A stretch of DNA of 6,722 bases from an uncultured Clostridia bacterium (GTDB lineage Bacteria > Bacillota > Clostridia > Peptostreptococcales > Anaerovoracaceae): positions 1-6,722 of the forward strand of contig CAMNJG010000080.1 of the NCBI GenBank assembly GCA_946541285.1, read 5' to 3'. The translations under genes were made by a program, and so were the position numbers. Below are positions 1-5,090 of this stretch, piece after piece. Every line of letters starts with the position of its first letter. Positions within the stretch are counted from its first letter, which is position 1. Below the pieces are notes generated by a model. That model was not told the DNA's origin. It was given only the letters and a program-made list of their open reading frames with translations, and did not search any database.

Positions 1-2
1 AA

Positions 3-89
3 TTTTATCAATATGCATTGAAATATCAAGGAAATTCGGTTAATGAGCACGCATTCAGTAAGTTATCAACAGGGAGGCAAGGTTCATGA
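3..89 (+). CDS. C-terminal tail of an unidentified gene (5' end outside window)
   Basis: An open frame enters from the left edge and stops at the TGA at 87-89, giving the last 28 residues (beginning FYQYALKYQG, ending STGRQGS). I do not recognise the family. The main reason to call it is its junction with the next frame: its stop overlaps the following ATG in the 4-base ATGA arrangement typical of translationally coupled operon genes, and the next gene's ribosome binding site AGGGAGG (71-77) lies inside it. The composition is AT-rich, like the pseudogene after it and unlike the rest of the window. With so little sequence this could be a chance frame; the left-hand neighbouring sequence would settle it. 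Confidence 0.35.
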   Translation, partial: FYQYALKYQGNSVNEHAFSKLSTGRQGS

Positions 90-324
90 GACGTGAAGAG
101 GAATTTACTGAATATAAAAAAACAGCGGGTGAACTGAATAAAGGGATGATGTGCCATATTCAGCCTTTGGAAAGTATTAGACTTGTATTGCAGCTGAAGA
201 CCGTGAATTAACGCCATCAGAATTACGAAAAATCATGATCAATCGCACTGCAACATCTCTTCAGGAAAAAGGATTGACAGAACGGGTAGGATCAAAGAAA
301 ACTGGCTATTGGAGAGTGAAGTGA
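86..324 (+). pseudogene. Decayed AlbA_2 (Schlafen-type) ATP-binding/transcriptional regulator remnant
   Basis: Two fragments in different frames look like the two ends of one protein. The first starts at ATG 86, eight bases after a strong AGGGAGG site, and runs 41 codons to TAA 209-211; its start (EEEFTEYKKTAGELNKGM) resembles the beginning of the AlbA_2 domain, where a Glu-Phe/Tyr-Lys-Lys motif is followed by E-L-K-x-G. The second lies in another frame, from about 181 to the TGA at 322-324, and reads AAEDRELTPSELRKIM, then LQEKGLTERVGSKKTGYW. That resembles the C-terminal winged helix of RecG-like/AlbA_2 and some Fic proteins. Intact proteins of this kind are several hundred residues, so the middle is missing, with a junction near 175-200. 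Such proteins are usually accessory genes of uncertain role. Family assignment is from motif memory; the broken state is visible directly. Confidence 0.65.
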
Positions 325-353
325 ATCCAGCAATTATGTGATATGGAGAAAAT

Positions 354-1133
354 ATGAACGAACAGGTTTTGACGGGCATTCTGCTGCCATTTCTGGGAAC
401 CAGTCTTGGCGCGGCAATGGTGTTCGTATTGAAGGATAAAATCTCTGACCGTGTGCAGCGGATGCTTACAGGATTTGCCGCAGGAGTAATGGTCGCAGCT
501 TCATTCTGGAGTCTTCTTGCCCCGGCACTGGAGAGTTCCCGGGGCATGGGAAAGCTCTCTTTTATACCTGCGTCTGTGGGATTTCTTATCGGCATTGGAT
601 TTTTACTGCTTTTGGATACCGTGACACCACATATGCATATGGATGAACAGGTGGAAGGCCCTGAGAGCGGCCTGAAACGAACGACAAAACTGATCCTTGC
701 CGTCACGCTCCATAATATTCCGGAAGGCATGGCAGTAGGAGTCGTATACGCAGGATGGACAGCTGGTGAAGTTGGGGTCAGCCAGACAGCTGCGCTGGCC
801 CTGGCATTGGGCATCGCCCTTCAGAATTTCCCTGAAGGTGCGATCGTATCCATGCCGCTCAGGGCTGCCGGAATGCCGAAGGCAAAAACATTCTGGTACG
901 GGGTGTTATCAGGAGCAGTAGAGCCGGTTTCTTCCCTGATCACCATAGCGGCGGCAAGTACGGTGACCTTTGTTCTGCCGTATATGCTGGCTTTTGCGGC
1001 AGGTGCCATGTTATATGTCGTTGTCGAGGAACTGATCCCGGAGATGTCCGAAGGAGAACACTCCAATACTGGCACTATCGCATTCGCGCTGGGGTTCGTA
1101 CTGATGATGATCCTGGATGTTGTCCTGGGCTGA
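354..1133 (+). CDS. ZIP family divalent metal transporter (GufA/ZupT-like)
   Basis: This encodes a 259-residue inner-membrane transporter of the ZIP family, which moves Zn2+ and related divalent metals into the cytoplasm. About eight hydrophobic segments are visible. The family's metal-binding signatures are present: HNIPEG at residues 120-125 (TM4) and QNFPEG at 157-162 (TM5), with a further acidic pair E225-E226 in VVEELIPE. The loop before TM4 is short and holds a His-x-His (H93, H95), as in bacterial ZIPs where this loop can bind metal. Length is normal for the GufA/ZupT branch. Start: ATG 354 follows GGAGAA (345-350). The stop lies 49 bases before the sensor's start with no terminator between, so transcription may continue into the signalling genes. 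The exact metal cannot be told from sequence. Confidence 0.95.
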   Translation: MNEQVLTGILLPFLGTSLGAAMVFVLKDKISDRVQRMLTGFAAGVMVAASFWSLLAPALESSRGMGKLSFIPASVGFLIGIGFLLLLDTVTPHMHMDEQVEGPESGLKRTTKLILAVTLHNIPEGMAVGVVYAGWTAGEVGVSQTAALALALGIALQNFPEGAIVSMPLRAAGMPKAKTFWYGVLSGAVEPVSSLITIAAASTVTFVLPYMLAFAAGAMLYVVVEELIPEMSEGEHSNTGTIAFALGFVLMMILDVVLG

Positions 1134-1182
1134 TGCAGATCATTACGAAATATCGGTACAGTTCCTGAGGAGGGCGGGACGG

Positions 1183-2829
1183 ATGAACCAACAGACAAAA
1201 AACACCTGGATTTTTATCGGTTTCCTCCTTCTCGCAGGACTCGCGAACCTGACCGGCAGATACCTGCCTCAGGCAGGGAACGCCCTGATGAACTGTGTCC
1301 ACAGCACGATTTATATCGGACTGCTGGTGTTCTGGATCCAGTCTGTCCGGATCCGTCTGGTTCCTTCAGGAGCGAAAACCTGCATCGTCAGCGCCGGACT
1401 GTTCATGTTACTGTATATGCTGCTCCGGATTTTCAAATATTCTCTGGCAGTGGACATCACGGCGTCGCGCTATGCTGTGTATGCTTACTGGATTCCACAG
1501 CTGTTCATCCCGACGCTCTTCCTGATCACCTGTATCCGCATTTCCCGTAATGATCGTGACGACAGAAAAAGAATAGAAGCACTGCTGCTGATCCTGGCAA
1601 CGGGTCTGGTTTTGCTGGTGCTGACCAATGATCTGCATTCGCTGGTCTATGTACCGCGGATCGACCTTTCGCAGTTTGCGGTTGATACCGGCACATATGT
1701 CTATCGTTCGGGTTTTTATCTTCTGTATGTGTGGATGATTCTGACAAGTGTCCTGGGACTGAGGCTTCTTTTTCAGGAAACCAGTCGCAGTCAGAAAAGA
1801 GCGGCACAGTTTCTTCTGAGAGTAATCCTTCTGTGGATCGGCCTGGCCCTTCTGAATTTCCTGTTTTTTTACAGGAACCGGTATGATATCCATGTATTCA
1901 ATTTACCTGAAACACAGACGTTCGGGATGCTGGCTGTGTTTGAGATCTGTATCCGCTATCGTCTGATTCCGCATAATGAAAATTATATCGGCTTTTTCCA
2001 CAGCCTCCATATGCCGGTCCTGATTACCGACCGGCAGTTCCGTACTGTATACCGTTCCGGAGTCGCGATGACTGAGGAGCCGGACAGGCTGAAAGCTGCC
2101 CTGGAAGCATCGGTTACCCTGTTGAGGGACCAGAAGCTTCATGGCCAGGAGATCCGGGCCGGTTATGCCTTCTGGATAGAAGATGAAAGCAGGATTCACC
2201 GGGTCCAGGAAAGACTTCTGGAAGCAAACGCGCTGATCGAGCAGGAAAATGACCTGATCCGGGCCGAAACGGAACAGAAGGAACAGGACGCGTATCTGGA
2301 GTCCAGACATCGGATTTATTATGAGATTGCCGGGGAACTGTATCCCTGCCAGAAGCGGATTGGACAGATCCTGGAGAAAACCGTCCCCGGATCGGCTGGT
2401 TTCCGGGAGAATATCGCTCTGGTCTGTGTCCTGAATGCGTATGTCAAAAGAAAAACCAATCTGCTGCTCCTTTCGGCGGAAAATGAAACCCTTGAAGCGC
2501 AGGAACTCTTTCTGGCACTGCAGGAATCGGCCAATTACCTGACTTTGGCAGGACTTCCAACGACCGCGGCGGAACCGGAAGAAAACCGTTATCCGGCAGA
2601 ATACCTCCTTTCTCTGTATGACGCGTTTGAAACTATCGCGGAGCAGCTGCTGGGAAAGGTTCCCTCCCTGATGGTTTCGTGGAAAGAGGGGGGACTCCGG
2701 CTCGCTGCGGAAATGGAGGGATTCCCTGATACAGATGAGATTTCACTCCCGGTGAAGTTTTATCAGAGTGAGGAAATACTTTACATGGAGATTCCTGCAG
2801 GAAAGGGAGGTGAAGGAGCATGGGGATGA
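1183..2829 (+). CDS. Multi-span (7TM-type) sensor with kinase-like but apparently non-catalytic C-terminal half
   Basis: The product is 548 residues. Seven or eight membrane segments fill residues 9-258 (about 9-23, 37-55, 66-88, 98-119, 130-150, 175-197, 206-229 and possibly 246-258). The block ending LVLTNDLHSLVY (residues 144-155) resembles the 'histidine kinase N-terminal 7TM' region of Clostridia. A PAS-like stretch follows (MPVLITDRQFRTVYRSG, 277-293), then a charged coiled-coil-like stretch (about 335-400). The final part (420-548; ELFLALQESANYL and YDAFETIAEQLL) recalls kinase dimerisation and N-box helices, but I find no convincing H-box, no N-box Asn and no glycine-rich ATP lid, so it probably neither binds ATP nor autophosphorylates. 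Start: ATG 1183 has GAGGAGGG (1167-1174) eight bases upstream; an in-frame ATG at 1117 inside the ZIP gene would add 22 residues but lacks such a site. It overlaps the downstream kinase by 10 bases. Probably the input subunit of that kinase. Confidence 0.85.
   Translation: MNQQTKNTWIFIGFLLLAGLANLTGRYLPQAGNALMNCVHSTIYIGLLVFWIQSVRIRLVPSGAKTCIVSAGLFMLLYMLLRIFKYSLAVDITASRYAVYAYWIPQLFIPTLFLITCIRISRNDRDDRKRIEALLLILATGLVLLVLTNDLHSLVYVPRIDLSQFAVDTGTYVYRSGFYLLYVWMILTSVLGLRLLFQETSRSQKRAAQFLLRVILLWIGLALLNFLFFYRNRYDIHVFNLPETQTFGMLAVFEICIRYRLIPHNENYIGFFHSLHMPVLITDRQFRTVYRSGVAMTEEPDRLKAALEASVTLLRDQKLHGQEIRAGYAFWIEDESRIHRVQERLLEANALIEQENDLIRAETEQKEQDAYLESRHRIYYEIAGELYPCQKRIGQILEKTVPGSAGFRENIALVCVLNAYVKRKTNLLLLSAENETLEAQELFLALQESANYLTLAGLPTTAAEPEENRYPAEYLLSLYDAFETIAEQLLGKVPSLMVSWKEGGLRLAAEMEGFPDTDEISLPVKFYQSEEILYMEIPAGKGGEGAWG
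2805..2818 (+). promoter_or_regulatory. Double ribosome binding site before the kinase gene
   Basis: GGGAGGTGA (2805-2813) overlaps AAGGAG (2813-2818) inside the last codons of the sensor gene. The first is well spaced (GGAGG to ATG, nine bases) for ATG 2820; the second is seven bases from ATG 2826, whose ATGA overlaps the sensor's stop. Either start is therefore possible, differing by two residues (MGM or M), and both imply translation coupled to the sensor, consistent with near-equal synthesis of the two membrane proteins. Confidence 0.6.
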
Positions 2830-4163
2830 CGATCCGGGAAATGGTCGTTTCTCCGGAAAGGCAGGTCCTGATGGTCGTTTTTTTTCTGCTCCTGACCCTG
2901 CAGATGACACTGGTCATAGCGGCGTTCCGGGACGGCAGGAGGCGCGGGGTCCGTTGTTTCTGGGTCCTGAGTTTTTCCGTCAGCTTTTTTCTCCTGTATC
3001 TGCTGATCCTGGAAATTTTCCGGGAACCACTCATTGTTTCGGATGGCGCGGAGGCACTGCCTGCGTACCTTTTATATTTTCGCTCCCTGCCGGTTTTTGT
3101 CCTGATCCTGTTTGAAGGCATCATGGCACTGATTCTGGCCACTGGCATCCGGGATCTGGTTCATTACCGGAGAAATCATCCGACTTCCCGGAGCATCAAG
3201 GAGACGATGGATCTGCTTCCGGTAGGGATCGCTTTTGGAAAGAACGACGGGATGATCGTACTTCAGAATCTTGTCATGCAGCACCTGGCGCGTGCGCTGA
3301 CCGGGAAAGGGATCATCAGTCCGTCGGTTTTCCGGGAGAAGGGACCCGGAGCGATAAAGACGGAAGAAGAGGAACACAGCGTACAGGTGGAACTTCCGGA
3401 TGGTCCGGACGTGTGGCAGCTTGCCTCTGAAACCGTTTCTGTGGACGGAGAATCGTTTCTCCAGATGACGGCCGTGAATATTACGGAGGAAGCGGCGATC
3501 GCGAAAGAACTGGAAGAAAAAAACAGAAAACTCCGGGAGCTGCACATGCGTCTGGATATCTATCATCAGCAGGCCGGCAGGATCATCATTGCCCAGGAAC
3601 TGCTGACGGCCCGGAGGGCGGTTCATTCCGAACTGGGAAACGTGCTTCTGGAGAGCAGGCATTACCTGAAAGAACCTGCTTCCATTGACGAAGAAAAACT
3701 TCTGCAGGCTTTGAAAAATACCAACAGGTATCTCCTGAGGGAATATGAAGAGGACGATACGGGGAGAGATCCCCTGACAGAAGCATTGGAAATGGCAGAG
3801 GCTATCGGTGTGGATGTGGTGATCACCGGGATCATTCCCCAGGAAGATCCCGATCGCATGATTCTGGCTGCTGCTGTCAGCGAATGTGCCACCAATACGG
3901 TCAAGCACGCGGATGGCGACAGACTCTCCGTCCAGGTTCAGCGCGGCAGTACGGAGACCATCTTTGTCCTGAAAAACAACGGAATACAGCCTGAGACAGA
4001 GATCCGGGAGTCCGGAGGCCTTTGTTCCCTTCGTTCCCTTGTCCAGGATCATCACGGAACCATGCGGATCACGATCTCTCCGGAATACCGACTGGAGATC
4101 CGGCTGCTTCCGCCTTCTGAACCTTCATCATTTACGATTGATAGTAAAGAATTAACCGTCTGA
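2820..4163 (+). CDS. Membrane sensor histidine kinase (PAS, unusual HisKA_3-like H-box, HATPase)
   Basis: A 447-residue kinase. Three membrane segments (about 14-36, 46-66, 88-110) are followed by a PAS-like domain (about 125-222, starting MDLLPVGIAFGKNDG and ending TAVNITEE), a coiled coil (about 223-265), a dimerisation/H-box helix RRAVHSELGNVLLESRHYL with H269 as the candidate phosphorylated histidine, and a GHKL ATPase. N-box: E355-C-A-T-N359-T-V-K-H363. G1-like: NNG (386-388). G2-like lid: ESGGLCSLRSL (397-407). Family relatives, as I remember them, read HDELGH at the H-box, so Ser at H+1 is unusual. The protein should phosphorylate the response regulator at 4353. Overlap with the sensor gene suggests the two work together. 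Downstream there is a possible promoter rather than a clear terminator. A T8 run (2878-2885) lies in the first membrane segment. Confidence 0.9.
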   Translation: MGMTIREMVVSPERQVLMVVFFLLLTLQMTLVIAAFRDGRRRGVRCFWVLSFSVSFFLLYLLILEIFREPLIVSDGAEALPAYLLYFRSLPVFVLILFEGIMALILATGIRDLVHYRRNHPTSRSIKETMDLLPVGIAFGKNDGMIVLQNLVMQHLARALTGKGIISPSVFREKGPGAIKTEEEEHSVQVELPDGPDVWQLASETVSVDGESFLQMTAVNITEEAAIAKELEEKNRKLRELHMRLDIYHQQAGRIIIAQELLTARRAVHSELGNVLLESRHYLKEPASIDEEKLLQALKNTNRYLLREYEEDDTGRDPLTEALEMAEAIGVDVVITGIIPQEDPDRMILAAAVSECATNTVKHADGDRLSVQVQRGSTETIFVLKNNGIQPETEIRESGGLCSLRSLVQDHHGTMRITISPEYRLEIRLLPPSEPSSFTIDSKELTV

Positions 4164-4204
4164 ACAGGCTGAAATTCAAAAATCACGAATAGGGTAGTAT
4201 AAAT

Positions 4205-4234
4205 GGGCCGGTCGGCTCATGACAGATCCGGTCC
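4205..4234 (+). repeat. Interrupted dyad around the -35 region (operator or weak terminator candidate)
   Basis: GGGCCGG (4205-4211) and CCGGTCC (4228-4234) form a dyad; as RNA this is a seven-pair stem including one G-U pair with a 16-base loop, followed by GGTTTT. The arms are centred 23 bases apart, about two helical turns, and flank the -35 hexamer at 4219-4224. It could be a binding site for the adjacent LuxR-type regulator, or a poor intrinsic terminator for the kinase transcript (the large loop argues against). Its role is inference. Confidence 0.35.
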
Positions 4235-4248
4235 GGTTTTCATATAAT
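4219..4248 (+). promoter_or_regulatory. Predicted sigma-A type promoter for the response regulator
   Basis: ATGACA (4219-4224, one mismatch to TTGACA), an 18-base spacer, and a perfect TATAAT (4243-4248). Transcription would start near 4255, giving a leader of about 98 bases before the regulator's GTG start. It is the best promoter-like sequence I see in the window. It implies the regulator and downstream surface protein can be expressed separately from the sensor/kinase pair. Confidence 0.6.
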
Positions 4249-4262
4249 AGAAACAAATCAGG

Positions 4263-4291
4263 CCGGGGAAGGGCAGGATGCCCGTTTCCGG
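4263..4291 (+). promoter_or_regulatory. Stem-loop in the regulator's 5' leader
   Basis: As RNA, CCGGGGA (4263-4269) pairs with TTTCCGG (4285-4291) using two G-U pairs, and inside it GGGCA (4271-4275) pairs with TGCCC (4279-4283) around a GGA loop, with one A/G mismatch between the two stems. The 3' arm TTTCCGG can instead pair perfectly with CCGGAAA at 4331-4337, directly beside the regulator's ribosome binding site, so the leader may have two competing folds. I recognise no known riboswitch class. Confidence 0.4.
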
Positions 4292-4299
4292 AAAGTAGT

Positions 4300-4356
4300 A
4301 TGAGTATGGAAGGGTACGCCTTTTTCATTGCCGGAAAGTGGGGTGATTTCATGTGA
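4300..4356 (+). CDS. Candidate 18-codon leader peptide coupled to the regulator
   Basis: ATG 4300 opens an 18-codon frame (MSMEGYAFFIAGKWGDFM) ending at TGA 4354-4356. GGAAAG (4290-4295) is a possible ribosome binding site, four bases from ATG 4300 and ten from the second ATG at 4306. Its stop overlaps the regulator's GTG start in the 4-base GTGA arrangement, the geometry of translational coupling. The peptide is rich in aromatic residues (Y, F, F, W, F). It shows no run of one amino acid, so classic attenuation by charged-tRNA level is not evident. The frame stays open upstream to an ATG at 4219, but that ATG is inside the predicted promoter and has no binding site. At this length coding cannot be separated from chance without comparison to relatives. 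Confidence 0.35.
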   Translation: MSMEGYAFFIAGKWGDFM

Positions 4357-5003
4357 GTGACAGATACAAAGTGCTGGTCGTAGATGATCAGTATGTGGCA
4401 AGGAGTTTTTTTGAGATTCATGTGGAAATGACGAAACGATATGAGCTGGAAGCTTCCCTCGCCACTGCCGAACAGGCTGTGTCCTGGTGCATGGAGCATC
4501 CGGTGGATCTGGTGATCATGGACGTGATGATGAAACGCGGGCTGGACGGGCTGACCTGTGCCAGGACGATCAAGATCAATCATCCGGAGACCCGGATCAT
4601 CCTGGTGACTTCTACGGCGGAATCCCGATGGATTGAAAAGGCCAGGCAGGCGGGGATCGACAGCTTCTGGTTCAAGGAGTATTCGGATATTCCGCTGACT
4701 CAGGTGATGGACCGTACCATGAACGGCGAATCCATCTATCCGGACAGCCTGCCCAATCCTGACTTTGGTGAGATTACCAAATATGATCTTTCAAAGCGGG
4801 AACTGGAAGTGCTGCGGGAACTGACCCGCAATCTGACCAATGAGGAGATCGCGGAGGATCTGCATATTTCTCCGAGTACCGTGAAACGCCATATCGAGAA
4901 TATGATTGCCAAGACCGGTTACCGGAGCCGTGTGGATCTCGCGGTCAATGCCCGGTTGCTGGGTCTCGTGGTTCATGAGGATAACCGCAAAAAGGGCCGC
5001 TGA
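4353..5003 (+). CDS. NarL/LuxR-type two-component response regulator
   Basis: A 216-residue DNA-binding response regulator. The N-terminal receiver domain has the acidic pair D11-D12 (VLVVDDQ), the phosphorylated aspartate D57 (VIMDVMM), T86/S87 (LVTS) and K108 (SFWFKE). The C-terminal LuxR helix-turn-helix (about 145-210) has LSKRELEVLREL (146-157) and EIAEDLHISPSTVKRHIENM (165-184). All receiver residues needed for phosphorylation are present, so it is the likely partner of the kinase at 2820-4163. Start: the first codon is GTG 4353, with GGGGTGA (4339-4345) seven bases before; the ATG at 4351 is followed at once by TGA in its own frame, and any later Met would cut away the first receiver strand. 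It has its own promoter candidate and leader, so it may be regulated apart from the kinase pair. Its own targets may include the dyad at 4205-4234 and the downstream surface gene. Confidence 0.95.
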   Translation: MSDRYKVLVVDDQYVARSFFEIHVEMTKRYELEASLATAEQAVSWCMEHPVDLVIMDVMMKRGLDGLTCARTIKINHPETRIILVTSTAESRWIEKARQAGIDSFWFKEYSDIPLTQVMDRTMNGESIYPDSLPNPDFGEITKYDLSKRELEVLRELTRNLTNEEIAEDLHISPSTVKRHIENMIAKTGYRSRVDLAVNARLLGLVVHEDNRKKGR

Positions 5004-5016
5004 ATGTCAGTGGCCC
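4989..5016 (-). terminator. Hairpin over the regulator stop codon; intrinsic-terminator shape on the minus strand
   Basis: GGGCCGCTGA (4994-5003) pairs with TCAGTGGCCC (5007-5016), a ten-pair stem with one G-U pair and an ATG loop. On the plus strand it is preceded by AAAAA (4989-4993) and has no T-run after it; read on the minus strand it is a GC-rich stem followed by TTTTT, the classic terminator layout. It contains the regulator's stop codon (5001-5003). No minus-strand gene is visible to its right within the window, so it may stop antisense transcription, or act in the plus-strand mRNA as a stability or processing element before the surface-protein gene. Confidence 0.5.
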
Positions 5017-5090
5017 GTGGATGTGGACGCAAGACAGCGGAACGGCAGGAAAGTGTTCTCTGAGTAAGGAATGAAAGGATGGTGAAAATC

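Noticed and set aside
274..309. TTGACA (274-279) as a promoter -35 for the ZIP gene
   Set aside because: No acceptable -10 hexamer at 16-19 bases; the sequence is explained as codons of the winged-helix remnant.
239..814. Minus-strand open frame of 191 codons opposite the ZIP gene
   Set aside because: Ser/Pro/Thr-rich shadow translation of a clear ZIP transporter; no family resemblance.
1117..1182. Upstream in-frame ATG for the 7TM sensor
   Set aside because: It starts inside the ZIP gene without a good ribosome binding site, and the added residues are not hydrophobic; ATG 1183 has GAGGAGGG at ideal spacing.
3072..4055. Long minus-strand open frame (327 codons) opposite the kinase gene
   Set aside because: It lies wholly opposite a convincing kinase coding sequence, has no recognisable domain, and is a by-product of plus-strand codon use.
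4219..4356. 45-codon version of the leader peptide starting at ATG 4219
   Set aside because: The ATG is the predicted -35 element itself and lacks a ribosome binding site; the transcript would begin downstream of it.
4994..5016. The regulator-end hairpin as a plus-strand terminator
   Set aside because: No T-run follows on the plus strand (GTGGATG follows), so it should not terminate the regulator transcript by the intrinsic mechanism.
5004..5063. 19-codon frame (MSVARGCGRKTAERQESVL) starting right after the regulator stop
   Set aside because: Its ATG is in the loop of a stable hairpin and has no ribosome binding site; nothing besides position supports coding.
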